A stretch of DNA of 64,000 nt from Clavaria fumosa (Eukaryota > Basidiomycota > Agaricomycetes > Agaricales > Clavariaceae), in the NCBI GenBank assembly GCA_951802425.1, contig OX637795.1, positions 868,001 to 932,000 of the forward strand. Direction: 5' to 3'. Shown here one piece after another: positions 44,933 to 57,700 of this stretch (within the stretch, counting starts at the first letter, position 1; every line of letters begins with the position of its first letter). The notes under the pieces were generated by a model. That model saw only the letters and a program-made list of their open reading frames with translations. It did no database searches and had not been told where the DNA came from. The position numbers and the translations under genes are program-made.

Positions 44933-46252
44933 ATGATGGCGATGTTCGCGCGAGAGTCGTTTAAGAGGGTCGTCGCAGACTACGCTTCCTTTCGGCCGAC
45001 ATATCCTCACCAACTCTTCGAGTTCGTCTTCCGGTATCACGGGCAGAGCCCGCAGGCGAGATGGGAAACGGCTGTCGATCTGGGGTGCGGCACTGGTGAC
45101 GCAGGACACTTAAGCTAACTCTTATCCACGACTCAAAATAAGCGCGGAACAGGCCAGGCCACCGTCGGGCTGGCCACCCGCTTCAGGAGTGTCGTCGGCC
45201 TGGACTCGAGCGAAAACATGATCTCTGTCGCCCGTGAACATACCGCTGCGCTCGGGATCGGCAACTGCGACTACGTGCATTCTCCCTCAGAGATGCTGCT
45301 CGACGTCGTACCAGAGCACAGCGTGGATCTCGTCGTGGCAGGTAGACGGTCGTTTCCGCACTCCCTTGCGTTGTCTAATTCGCTTCTTGTATTCCTCGGA
45401 TTGCACTTACCCCTCTGGATGACCTTTCCTTCTTGGGAGTATCCTCGCAGCTCAAGCTGCACATTGGTTTGATTTCTCCAAGGTGTGGCTCGTGGTGGCG
45501 AAAGCTCTGCGACCAGGAGGGAGCGTCGTGTTCTGGGTTAGTGGAAATCATTCATCTCTCTCTTTCTGATGTCTTTTCGTACTTGTCTGCCCGCCGCTAG
45601 CCTGCCACTACCTCCAACTCTCTGCTGTTGTCAAGTGGTCGTCAGATATCGACGACGGGCTTCTCTCTCCCTTAACCAATCATTCATTTAATTTCTCACT
45701 GAGAACACTCAGGGGTACTCCGAATTTCGCCTACCCAAGCATCCGTCGCTCACACCCCTTATCATCACGTACGCGCAAGGTTCGGATCCCGTAACCTCGC
45801 TCGGCCCGCACTGGCAGCAGCCCGGCCGCGGGATCCTCGTCAACCATTTCCTCGACGTCCCAGCCGCGACAGAGGTCGTACCCGAGGCGTATGCCCACTG
45901 GGAACGAGTATACTTCGCTGGTGAGCCGTTGTCGTTCCTTCTCCTCACTTTGAGCGTAGGATCAGACACCCCTCGCACTGTCAAAGGCAAGTATCACTCA
46001 GACCTTCCGTCACCGCGGCCAGTACTCCTGCAGAAGAGGATGACCTGGTCCAACTTGCTGGCGTATATGCGCACCTGGAGCTCATTGCATGCCTACCATG
46101 AACAGTACCCCGCTGACCGCCACAGGCCCGATGGCGACATCGCAGCCCGTTTTTGCAGGCGCTTGCGCGAGGAGAGCGGCGGTGCGGACGAGCACGACGA
46201 AGTGGACGTGGAGTGGCCTATCGCTGTCCTCTTGGCGAGGACGAAGGCGTGA
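44933..46252 (+). CDS. SAM-dependent methyltransferase (class I)
   Basis: Class I methyltransferase of the type annotated as Crg1 or trans-aconitate methyltransferase-like; substrate not predictable. The start at 44933 leads MMAMFARESF...YASFRPTYP, the usual opening of this group. Motif I (DLGCGTG) lies at the end of exon 1 (to 45095), joined to QATVGLATRF after a 57-nt intron. Motif II is VVGLDSSENMI, motif III SVDLVVA, and AAHWFDFSKVW with LRPGGSVVFW follows. The tail has a basic/aromatic region and ends at 46252. All introns are GT-AG. Its 3' end is about 90 bases from that of the convergent dynamin-like gene. Confidence 0.85.
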
Positions 46253-46345
46253 GACGACCCGCGCCAAAATGTTTGCGGAACATCGTGCAGAGTAACCCGA
46301 ATGTGAAATTCATATAGTCCTTGCCGTACTACACAGCTTTGTACG

Positions 46346-49300
46346 CTATACAAACCGGTTCAAATGCTCCTTGAGTGTCTGCAACGCCGCTTCGGCAGCT
46401 ACAAAGTTAGACTGGGCAGCCACAAACTCCGCGATGTGTTTGGTCTTGGGTGGTTTGTGCTTCTCCGCTCGCTCTTTAGTATAACGATCATCCTCTCTCT
46501 GCAGCGCACTCTCGACTGCGTCTTTGGCGATCTCGGCGCTCTTCTTCATCGTCTGATGCAGTGTCTTCTCGCCTTCAGTAATGAGATCGTTCAAAAAGGG
46601 CTGTACAATCTTCTCTGCATAGCGTTTGCCGATTTCCTCCGGGGAGAGATGGTACCTCGTAGACTGTCCCATAGCACGTCAGTAAAGGGGGTGTGATAAA
46701 GAAGGCAGCAACTTGCCTGGGTGAGCATGGGCCACACCATGACACCAAGCACGAAAGGAACGGCGGCGATCAGCGCAATAGGCGCACGGAGCATAAACCC
46801 GAGCTCTTCAACGGCCTTGTGTTTGTCTTCTTCGTCAGAATCATAGTCGTCTCTCAGCTTGATCAAAGGATGGGCAAGAAATGCCTCCATGCCGCGCCAT
46901 ACCGCTTTCGGTCCATATCTGCCAGGGAAGATTGGAAAGATGAAAAGGTAATATTTGACGGTCAAAACCCACTTCTTGTTTGAAGTCTTAATGCCTTTCT
47001 TGATCTTGCGAAAGGCGAGACTTTGGACGCTGAATGAATTGGCGTCAAGATCGATCAAGATCTCTTCTTGAAGCGCAGGCTGAGCCGCCTCATCCAGTGA
47101 CTTGATTTCCTTCTTCAGACTTTCGAAACGCTCCAGCCTCGCTTGGTCCGCCAGCTTCCGGATGGTCGTGACGAACTGTCGTCTTAGTCCCGCTAACGAG
47201 TGAGCCAGCTTCAGCTGACTGTTGTGGAAAAATACTTCGGCGGCTGCCTTGGAATCGACAATGACGATTTCGGGACCTTCTTGCCGCTCCGCAAATGACT
47301 TGAAGGCGTTTGGGTTAGAAGTTAGCGAAGTAAACAAAGAGCTCATACCTTGTCAGTCGTGTCACTAGCCGTCTTGAGCGCGTCATACTGGTTTAATGCT
47401 GTAGTTGAATTCGCAGGCCTCGAATTGAGATTAGGGGTTAGAGGAGGGTAATCATGCTCCGGAGGCAAACGAGATAATGGTGAGTTCGAGCGTGGCGTGG
47501 CCTACGAATGACGGGCATGTTAAGAACGATTGCATTGTTTGACTAACTTGAAGGATACTTACTGCCTCTAGTTCGGCGATCGCCTTATCCAATGCGTTAG
47601 TCACAGCTTCGGTGCCAAGTGTAGTCAGAACCGCAAGACTGCGACGCAGTTTTTCTTTGTAGGACTGATCCCTCTTCGCTTCTTCCTTTTCCCATGTCCT
47701 GAGTGCGTCGACAAATTTGCGACGTGCCAACTGGTACTCGTGTTCCGCTTGTTCGAGATCGGCCACGGAGCGGCGCATCTCGAGAAGGATGCGCCTAAAA
47801 ACGGTACACTGATTAGTCCATGCGGGATCAGATTGGAAGATCTGCCTCACTTTTGGCTATTCATGATCTTATAGACATGCTTCCACAGCTGATGCCCTTC
47901 AAGGATCAGAAGGCGTTGCCTAGCCTTGGCAACCATGTCTGTGCTGAGTCGCTTCCGCACATCTGGCAACCCACTAAGCAAAAGCTCTTTCTTGATGGCT
48001 TTCCTCCACATCTCGAGATCGAACAATTTGTAGTTGGTCCCCGTGTTTCCAATCCCCAAAATCTTTTCCGCGCACTGCGAGCGAGGATGACTTTCGAGGC
48101 AGCGGGTGGACGGATGAACAACGTCGACTCACGCGATACTCGATTTTCTTAGGATCCCAAAAACTCGCAAGACTTGGCATAACGCGCTGGGATTTACGCA
48201 GCAGGGTATAGGCGCTCAGGCCCATGAGCGAAGAAACCGGCAGGATGCGGTCCGTCGACCCCGGACTTGTCGGCCAGAACACCTTCGCCACGTTTATACA
48301 CTGTTCTGGCAGGTTCTCCGCAGATATCTACATCCCAAGTCACAGCGTAGGACGATGGTGTTAGCCAGAAAATGAAATCAAAGCTTGAGGGGTATCACCT
48401 GATCGAAATGAGTGCATATAACTAGGTCCGTGCGTACGTCAATGCCGGATGATATGATCTTTGGCAAACGCTTCCAGTCTTCCTTCGGAATTTCTTTGAA
48501 GTTGATAATGGGCACGATCGTGTGTGTTTCTTTCGCCACGCGCCGGATGAGATCCTCGAAATCAAACTAGAGACAAGGTCAGTGACAGCATACTTTGAAA
48601 CCAACACATGATGACTGTACGTCTTCGAAACCCTCTCCAAGGCCCTGCAATGGACAAATAAAAGAATCAGTTGGAAAGAGAACTTCAAGTTACTCCATAT
48701 CCTACATACCGGAAGATCTATGAACTTGATGCATGTCAATGGAAATGAGCTACATTCTACAGACGTAGACAGACCTCGAATATGCCCTCTATCTCCTGAT
48801 CTCTGAATGAATCAAACTCGACCGTGAGCAGCGGCCATTCAACTCCTTCCATTTTGAAACCAAGACGGAAGCGATGGCAGAGCCTGACAATGTCGTTGAG
48901 CTCGCTGAGCTGCATTTCCATTAAAGAAACAGATCCGAGATGTATAAGAGAAGTAGAAATGGCGACGGGGACTCGGACTGACCAGTTGCCTCACATATTC
49001 TTCTCCTTCAGCTTGAGTACGCAACTCAAATTCAGGATCTTCGAACTTTAGCAAGTTCTGTCGCGTGTTCTGATGCAGGTCGCCCCAGGACTGAAATATA
49101 ACTGCCAAGTCTATACCGTTGCTCGAACTGTTCCCGTTGCTGCCATTAGTCGCGCCACCCGATTCAGGCTCCGCAAAGATGCTTTCGAACGGGTCATCTT
49201 TGGGTGGTTTGTACGTTAGCATTTCGTGCCCGAATCTGCGTTCCTGCAGTTTCTTTAGGCCTTCACGAAACGGCGAGGGGTCGAATTCCAATTTCGGCAT

Positions 49301-50477
49301 AGTCTGGCCCTTACTGTGTCGCAGACGACAAGGCCAAGCAGTGGATGGCAATTCTATGTAAAATGTTTGGAGGATGTCTAAAAAAATGAGGCCTTTTTTC
49401 TGCTTACCGTCGGAGGGAAGGATGGTGCGACCCATGAGAGAATTGAGGAAAAGAGATTTCCTGCACAGAGTATCAGGGCGAGAACAAAGATAGAGTCAAG
49501 TGAGCGACCCACCCTGCTTTGACCATGCCACCGAATGCGATAGAGAACTTCTGTATTTTTGCTCTCGTGATCGAATGCTTCAAGATTTCCTCAAGCGCTC
49601 GGACTTCATCCAGGATGTCAGCCTTCCCAGTGTCGCCAGCCGTATACTGCTCTGTTGTTTCAACTTTGAGCTGTTCGACACTGGAACTCCAGAGCAATTC
49701 CATCAAGCGTGTCTGCATGAGCCCGAGCCTATGGACACTTTCCCCCTCCATAAGTTGGTCTTTAATCCATGCCCTGCCGATCTCAGCCATTTCCTTTGCA
49801 TGTTTTTCTGCAGCTTCCTGATGCTTGTTGAGCCGACAGAGCAAGTTGGTCGAGACGGCGCCTTCGCCGGTGGCACGGATCCCAAATGGGCGCCGATAAA
49901 ATGACGAAGTGACTGCATCCAAAGCTCTGAGGTATCCATGAACGTTTGGCGATGGATGAGGCATGCTTATCGAAGCCGGCGCGTCGTGGAAAAGGTACAG
50001 TGTATGGAAAAACTTGAATGCTCGCGCGATCGATTCTTGGGCATGCTTCAGCTGGTCTGCGCAATCGGCGATGAAGTCGATATCGGTCTGGATTGTATTT
50101 CCTTGGACCATTGAAGCCATCAAGACTCCACCTGCGGTTGTGGGGGCGGGCGATCGAGGTTCCTTGTCAGCAACAACTTTGTTGAGCTCTCTCAACATCT
50201 CGTCCGTTTTCTCCAGCGTCTGTTTGAGATTTTCGAAAGCCGTTGCGCCGTTATCAGTATCAAGCAGCTTGTTGAGTGTCTCGCCGTTCCCTTGATACAA
50301 CAAAGTCTCAAAGAGAGCCTTGTAGAGCGCCAAATCATCTCTGAGCGCTTCGTTGACGAGCTTGTAATGCCAGAGAGACCGACGCCGGGCACCTTGCACC
50401 TTTTGGAAGAGCTCGTACTGCTCGGTGATCGCATAACCAAGAATAAAGAGTGTGTGCAAAATAGAAACAGGATCCAT
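46346..50477 (-). CDS. Dynamin-like large GTPase, copy B
   Basis: Paralog of copy A in inverted orientation. Start at 50477 (MDPVSILHTLF) is chosen because it aligns with the start of copy A; the frame is open 15 codons further up. G1 GMVKAG-KS is again split by an intron near 49490-49440, followed by LNSLMGRTILPSDG; G2 is LPSTAWPCRL; G3 comes from micro-exons 48724-48710 (15 nt) and 48644-48621 (24 nt); G4 is THFDQ near 48415. A hydrophobic segment (FMLRAPIALIAAVPF) near 46800 is the likely membrane-inserting paddle. All key motifs are intact and I see no nonsense codon. Whether the two copies still share a role cannot be told from sequence. Confidence 0.75.
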
Positions 50478-50937
50478 GTGGTCTGCAGGAGAGTTGGCGA
50501 AGCGCCAATGGACAGTCATCACCTTGCCATATTGCTCAGAATAGTAACCAGGGTAGGTTGTCTAGAGCGTGATACAAACCGAGGCCGACGCCGACTCTGC
50601 AGATGCAAGATTTGGCTCATGGCGGCGCCGTTACGTTGCCGTCTGAGGTAAACAGTCAAGAGGCACCAGGAATGACCAAAAGTCAGCCTGTGCTCGTCAA
50701 ATGCAAATGTTCGAGGCAAAGAAGGTGAATTACATAATGCTGTGGTATTTTACACAGCCACTTTTTGACTCACGTGAGCATCAGTCAGGTGATTGCGAAT
50801 GCGGTCAAGCTGCCAGCGTTCTGACAGCCAGAATGGAAGTAACTTTATGGAAGCCAGCCACTTTGTCCGTTCAACCGCCTTGATTCGAAACGAGATGAGT
50901 TACGAGGATTTACCTACAGGTGGTTTAACTGAGTGAA
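50478..50937. other. Upstream flank of dynamin-like copy B
   Basis: No coding feature recognised. Probable promoter region of copy B. Confidence 0.35.
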
Positions 50938-51600
50938 GCTGTCGTCACCGACTGTGTCAACATCGAACTCGGCCATCCGAAGCTTTCCGTCGCGGTGGAT
51001 CTGGGGTATTGACGAAGTCACGACGCGCTGAAATGTTATTTCATGGTGACATTTGCCCATACAGTATACCTTCTCTTCCAAGCCAACCGCCATGAACAGC
51101 CCAGAAACTCGGAGACCGCTCTTCAGCTCTCTGGATCCATCTATGATGCTCCAACACTTCCCACGACGAAGTCCAACAAATGAAACTTGATAGCCTTTGA
51201 CTTCTAACGTGTCTGCAAACTCACCGTCCTGGATCCGCCTAGTCTATCGATGGAATCTATTTACCGCAGCGTGAACTACGTGCATAGCAAGGTCTACACG
51301 ACATACGCACGCCGCCCTCTGGCTTGTCCGCAGCATAGCTGCAAGCAAGATTGTCACCGCAGCACGCTGCGACCGTAGTTTTGGCGACGTGCGCATTGCG
51401 ACACAGCCCACCACCTTTTCGTCTGGTGCTTGCACTTTCAGGACTTACCAATGTTGGAGGTGTGTTAGCTTCACGCCCTAGTAGGCCTCTTACTTCCACG
51501 CCGTCTTGAGCGTGCGTCCAAGCTCCCGGCAACGCTCAACGGAAATCTCATATGTCACAACACGGCGCTGGGGCGCGGCAAGGTTGAATCCATTGTACCC
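50938..51600 (-). CDS. Unidentified spliced coding segments
   Basis: On the minus strand, consistent segments read NLAAPQRRVVTYEISVERCR (near 51570), DGEFADTLEVKGYQVSFVGL (near 51220) and RVVTSSIPQIHRDGKLRMAE (near 51030), the last two joined by a GT-AG intron at about 51070-51028 and ending in a stop near 50938. The pattern of alternating hydrophobic residues suggests a beta-rich protein. Upstream exons on the same strand (to about 52000) may exist but the frames are broken. I cannot name a family; it may be a decayed gene. Confidence 0.35.
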
Positions 51601-52900
51601 TGTGTAATTTTTTTTTGGCTTGGATTACTTGAAACTACCGCGCATATACGTTTTTCCTACCTTTCATGCATCTAATTACAGCGGTGAGCTCCACATCAAC
51701 GACCCGTATCGTTCCACCGCACAGAAAACCCGCAGTGGGACGCATATAGGACACCTTTGCCGCCAGCCTCGCGCGATGCAGATGCAGTACGCTTTTTGAA
51801 ATTTCCTTTTCTGGGTGAACTTACGTAACGTAAACATTCTAGTTCCACGCGGTGGTTATCGCGCGGTTGTCGAGTCAACTGATCCGGGCGCCGTGCTGTA
51901 CGAACTCGAAAGAAATCTGTAGCCTTCGTGTGGACGCGAGCGCCATCTGAATGATTACGACGCGCGCGATCTCTCGATGTTATCTGAACTTTCCTCTGGA
52001 CTGTGAAGAACAAGTTCGCTCGCCGCTATGAATAGCGAGGGTATATATGACCACCCCGTTTCTTGGAGATCGCGCCCATGGCATGACACGTATGGCCTAG
52101 TCTCTCAATTGATTTAGGGAATGCCTCTCCACCTGATCAATCTGTGTCGTAACGATCAAGGCACGAGCGCCCCCCACACTCTAGTCTGCGCAGTTGCCCA
52201 AGCGAAAGTTAATACGACGCTTCACCTTCGCGACCGCTCTACCGTATCTCATAGGAGCGATATTGTTTCAACCCGCCGGAACATAATTTCTTCCGTTGGG
52301 CCGCGGCAAGTTGTTACGGGTCAACCTGTTGCGTCAAATTACAGTCCCTTGCGATCTGTGATCTAGACACATGGTTCACGAACGTCATTGGACGGTTCCT
52401 TACCTACCCGTTGGACACGACGAGTGCCTTGCCCCTTTCGAGTTCGTCCACTGGAAGCAAAGCAAGGTGCGTCTCTACACCCTGATCTAGATCGTAGTAT
52501 GCAGCGTGAAGGTTGAGCGCCGCACAGATATTCCAACTCATCGCATCCCGACCAGTTATAGCGAACTGCAATTTCTTTTTCGTTCCCGTCGTAAAAGTCT
52601 TGTCGATTGAGGACCCACGTCGTCTGCCTGGTTGTATATGAATGGAAATATGTCAATGAAAATATCCACGGACAATGCCCGCCCCGAAAGGACACCTCCA
52701 CCGACGGCCATCCGATCCTACCGACACATTTCGGCAAGCCCATCAAAGTCAATATCGCAATCTTTAAGGCCGGATCCGTTGTGCAGGCTATTCTTTCCAT
52801 TGTCGTTCAATGCTGTACTCTGGTTCGGAACAGAGTTTGTGAATACCCCGGGCCGCGGAAGGGCTGTGTGTCACGTGATGACTCGGCCCTGACAGCCGTT
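51601..52900 (-). other. Possible further exons of an unidentified gene
   Basis: Minus-strand stretches near 52700-52390 (including NRQDFYDGNEKEIAVRYNWS and, in another frame, AALNLHAAYYDLDQGVETHL ending at a GTAGGT donor) look coding. Connections between them cannot be fixed by eye. Confidence 0.25.
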
Positions 52901-53358
52901 GCTTGATGACGCATTGCCGTTCCCTAAAAGTCTACAGAGAGTCACGACTGAGTCTTTAACAGCATTCGTTGATGAAAACTGCATCTCGGATCGACGGTCT
53001 TTTCTACTTGCGTTCTTGGAGTGGAAGGCTGTACAGTGCTGAAACAAACGTCTTCCTGACTTGGCATGACTCAGGTTCAATTCCCCTTTTGCGCATTGGT
53101 CGGTTCACATTCGACGGGGACCCGTTTCTTTTCACCCGCTCTCGGCGCTCAAATTACCAAAATAGGGCGCCTTCTGAGCGCAGTCCGCTCAAATCCATAA
53201 ACATGGCAACGTTAGGCGTGAAATCAACACGATCGCAAGTCATATTCACCGCGGATCCGTGATGCCAAATTTCTTTCAGAGTCGCCGAGCTTTGATACTA
53301 TAAGTATCCGCGAAATCTCTCTTTCCTTGATATGCAAACTGCTTGACTCGCCCCCCTT
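52901..53358. other. Intergenic upstream of the GST
   Basis: No gene recognised. Confidence 0.3.
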
Positions 53359-53363
53359 TATAA
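53356..53363 (+). promoter_or_regulatory. Putative TATA box of the GST gene
   Basis: A TATAATTA-like site in a C/T-rich context, about 40 bases upstream of the ATG at 53399. Close spacing makes a role as core promoter plausible but unproven. Confidence 0.35.
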
Positions 53364-53398
53364 TTATGGTGGTGCGACATACATACCCATCATACCCG

Positions 53399-54229
53399 AT
53401 GTCGCAACCTCTTATAACTTTGTATGACCTTTCCTCGCACACGCCCCAGCCATGGGCTCCCAATATTTGGCGTGTAAGGTATGTTGGCCATCTCGAAAGC
53501 ATATTCGGAGTCGTGGCTTATCGTGGTTATCCCAGGTTCATACTTAATTACAAACGACTTCACTATCGAACTGTCTGGGTTGAGTTTCCAGACGTCGAGT
53601 CTACTATGCGGTCCATCGGCGCGCAAGCAAGCTCTACACGCAGCGATGGACGACCCGTTTACACGCTCCCTGTCATTGTTGATTCAATGTGCAGTTCTGC
53701 ACCCCCTACGATCCTTTCGAATCCCAACGCCATCGCTGAATATCTTGAGGCGAAATACCCCGCTCGTCCGATCTTTCCTGAGGGCTCGAGGGCTCTCCAA
53801 ACGCTGTTCGTTCATTACATTCAAGAAGTCTTCGTCAAGCCGCTCTTTCCGATCCTGGTTCCGCTGAGCTATCATCGATTGCCTGAGCGCAGCCGGTCCC
53901 ACGTACGTGGTAACTCGCATCAAGGGTCAGCTCCGGCCATGACTGCGCACATCCCTGGCGGAGCGCAGCGTGAGCAGGCATGGGCGGCGGTTAAAGAGCA
54001 GTTTGACTTCCTCGCTTCCATTCTGGAGAAGAATTCGGGCCCTGTGGACGGAAACGGGGTGGTAGCGCAAGGGCATCATCTCACATACGCAGACTTTGCC
54101 CTGTGCTCCGTGCTGATATGGATCGAGAGGGTTGCGCCACATGACGGCTGGCAGCGGGTTCGGCAATGGAACGGTGGACGTTGGGCAAGGTTGTGGGACG
54201 CATGCCGTGAATGGATGGACGTGTTGTAA
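53399..54229 (+). CDS. Glutathione S-transferase, Ure2p-like
   Basis: Cytosolic GST, expected to conjugate glutathione to electrophiles. Exons 53399-53478 and 53536-54229 (57-nt intron) give 257 residues. The N-terminal thioredoxin-like domain opens LITLYDLSSHTPQPWAPNIW and continues across the intron with LNYKRLHYRTVWVEFPDVE, then LPVIVD and the SNPNAIAEYLE glutathione-binding segment near residue 100. The helical C-terminal domain has HHLTYADFALCSVLIWIERV. This N-terminal signature is characteristic of a basidiomycete-expanded GST group. No disruption seen. Confidence 0.88.
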   Translation: MSQPLITLYDLSSHTPQPWAPNIWRVRYVGHLESIFGVVAYRGYPRFILNYKRLHYRTVWVEFPDVESTMRSIGAQASSTRSDGRPVYTLPVIVDSMCSSAPPTILSNPNAIAEYLEAKYPARPIFPEGSRALQTLFVHYIQEVFVKPLFPILVPLSYHRLPERSRSHVRGNSHQGSAPAMTAHIPGGAQREQAWAAVKEQFDFLASILEKNSGPVDGNGVVAQGHHLTYADFALCSVLIWIERVAPHDGWQRVRQWNGGRWARLWDACREWMDVL

Positions 54230-54777
54230 TGTCTCTTCAGCTGTCGCGGACTACGATTTTCTTCCCCCGGGAGGGGTTCATTCGACATATGGAACACGGC
54301 TCCAGCTCATACCGTCCTTCTTTTTCCATCTCTCGGACTACAACTCGTAATACATCTAACGTAGAAACGATGGTACCGTAATTGTTGTAGCGGATACATT
54401 CCAATGACATTCCTTTCGCAGGCGACACCGGACTCGCCGTAACTGCAAGGTGCTCCCCTCGCGGGGATTTGAGGCGAGCGACCTTTGAACCTGAGAAACG
54501 GAGCATCGGCGCAACAGATATTGGTTACATCAGCCTGTCAAGGCAGCAGCGGACACCGACCTCAATTCCACCATCGGAATTTATTCTGCATTTGGCCTCA
54601 TGCATTGTACTCCCTGTACAGTACTACTATAATAACGAGGACCAGAACATTGTCCGTGTTGAGTGAGACTAATGACAATTACAGTACCTTTTTTTTTGTG
54701 TGCAAGTGTCGCCACTGACTACACTCGGAAGTGCCTGCAATGACGCTGTTAACCGCTCTGCAGGAGTCAGAATTTTA
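54230..54777. other. Intergenic
   Basis: About 550 bases between GST and the leucine-rich-repeat gene. No feature recognised apart from a T-run near 54690. Confidence 0.35.
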
Positions 54778-57700
54778 ATGGCCCCATCCTCGTGTTCACC
54801 GTCTTCCTCTGCCGTCACCATACCTATCCCTGGTAAATCCATCCTCAAACGTCCCCCAGCCCAGCCCCCGTCCCTCTTTTCCAGATTCACCAGGCTCCTT
54901 CCGAGCCCGAGCAACTCGCATGTCACCTCGCCAACTGACGAAGGCAAGACTCTCAAGCGAGCACATTTCATCTTGCCTCGCCTCGTCACCGTCTACCCCA
55001 TCTCATCCTTGAGCCCGCCTTCCACTCCAAACCTCAAAGAGGAGAAGAAAGCAATTGAGGAGAAAGAGGCAGAGCGCCGGAGTCGGATCGTTAAAGGCGG
55101 CAGTCCCACAGACACACCCAACATCGATGGAAACGACTGGTGGACCCTCGACAAAGTCGAATCGTTTTATCGCGAGTGTTGTGCTGGAAGCGAGGAGGAG
55201 CCAGATCCAGCCATATCGTTCGCATTCAAAGTAAGCAGAACATATCTAGGCTAATGCATGCCTCAAATCCCAGCGGACAACTGTCGCTGTGCACTTATAT
55301 GAGCCTCTTGGCCTGACTTTTCTGCCTAACTAGAATGCAATAGGCAGCCAACCGCGTGCTGTCGATCTGTCCGGCGTCCAACTAAACCCACATTCGGGAT
55401 GCATCCTATCCGACGTTTTTATGATCGAGTGGGGCCTTAAGAAGCTCGCGTTGCGCGAATGCGACCTCGACGAACATGTGAGATTCTTGTCCTTGTCAGT
55501 CACGCATAATTTTATCTGTCATTCCCGTAGTCTCTCAAACCCATCCTACACGCTCTGCTTATACCTAACTCGTTGACTTTCCTTTCCGTCGCTTCCAATA
55601 GACGTCTCAAGACTCCTGCTTTCCGTTTCATTGGTGCGTACGTTGCAAAAGTACGTGTACGTCTTCTGCAGACTTTAGAACGGGAAATGAACTCGCCCAG
55701 GCCCACACCCTTCAATTCCTCGATCTATCACAGAATGCTCTGGACAAGAAAGCGGTGGAGTATGTGACCTCAGCATTACCCACTGCGCCCGAACCTGGCC
55801 TGGCGTCTCTGAAACTGGATGACTGTTCGCTGCGACCCGCAGCCCTGGAAGCGCTCGGTGAGATACGTACTTGTCAATGACTTCCTCAATTGACCTTCTA
55901 TCAATACATTTGACAGCTCGCGCCGTGCGAACATCCTCGCTGCGCAATATCTCGCTGCGGTACAACCGCATTTCAACAAGCGGTGCCGTAGCTATCGCTC
56001 TGATGATCAGAGATTATCCCGACGTCGTTCCGCCTACTCCAACCTCCCCATCATTTACGATACCCAGCTCAACCGATCTTGGCACTCCCCCTTCAACTCC
56101 GAATATATCCGCCTCTCCGCTGCTCTCCCCCACCGCAGCTGCGGTACCGTCGTCCGCCCTTTCCAGGCCACCGCTTCCTCCACCTCGGCATCCGGCGACG
56201 CTGCCACAGACCACATACACACCCTATATCCCTCGGTCCCGCCGGAATGTAGCGACTGCGGCGGCGGCGCCCCAACAGCAACAGCAACAGCAGCAGCACC
56301 CACCAAACCCGCTGTCGACGACCGGGCAGCCGATTCCAATTATCACGTCGTCATCGCAGGGGGGTGTGACTACTCGGCATCCGGTCCCTTCTCCATTGGA
56401 TTCGCCTGCTACAATGTCGAAGCATGTACAAGGGCCAAGCGCAGCTCTGCTGGACAAGGTGCGCGCCTTGGATGCGTTGCCGCGCTTAGGCGCTTTGCGG
56501 ATTTTGGACTTGCGAGGAAATGATATACGCGTGAGTGCTTCTCAGTTGAGAACCGGAAGCATTTTGTTCTGATTACGTATGGGCGCTGACAGACCGGGGT
56601 CACGTATATCGCTCAAGTGCTGAAGCGTAATCGCACTCTGAAAGTTTTGAACCTGTCAGAAAACAAACTAGACGTACAAGGCCTTGTATATATTGCTGAA
56701 GCGCTTGTAAGTTATCCACGTTCTGACATCACCGTTGGATTCTTTTCTTACCTCAACATCACCCAGAAATATAACTCCTGTCTTGAGACTCTTGATTTGG
56801 GCAAAAATCCGTGCGCTGGCCCTGGCTTAGAAGGGGTCGGTTAAATGCTTCGCGATATCTGCATTCTGACACGCTTGCCCAGATCCAATCTTTACGAACC
56901 GCTTTCACTTTGAACACTGCCTTGAAACGGTTGTTCTTGTCTTCCACATCCATGACGTCTACAGGCGCTATAGCGCTTGCCGAGTTTCTTCCTGAGTCCA
57001 CATCGTTACTCCATCTCGACCTCACCATGAATCATATCGACCTCGCCGGCGTCATGGCTCTCAGCTCCGGTCTGAAGGCCAATCACATCATGCGGTGTCT
57101 CGACTTGAATATCCCGCCAGGTGACGAAGAATTTGCACGGTAGATTTTCTTCCGCTTAGCTGTTATCTGTGGCAACTTTTCTGAGTCGGCCAATTCGACC
57201 AGTATGTGCCGTGACATTCTCAACTCTTGCGTGCGGAATACGGAAGAGGCGGAGAAGACGACTCGAAGCGGTCAAGGGCCCGCTTTCGGTGTCAGTGGAC
57301 GTGGTCAAGGGAAAGGCGTGTGGGGTATGATCGAGGAGAGCGCGTTGGTCAAGGTGTTGCAAAAAGAGGTGTCCAAGGTGACGCCGATCCTACCGCAATA
57401 CATGCACTTAACCCAGAGTTGACGGCGTTTTTCAGATTGATACTGACATAGTCACCACAGCGATCACGATTGCATCGCAACTTAGGACGTCGGAGTCTGT
57501 TTCGGAGTCTACTGCCATAGCTGCCTCTTCGAGCGATCCTGCCGTCTTCGGCGATGCAGTCACCGAGTCCGCCAAGTCCGTCCTTCAGGAACTCGTTGTC
57601 GCCGTTCAGTCGACTACTGATCCCGTGCGGCTTCAGGAGCTGTTGGCGGCCAACGACGAGCTAACGGCCGCTCTGGAAGTGGTGACTCCAGCAGCATCGC

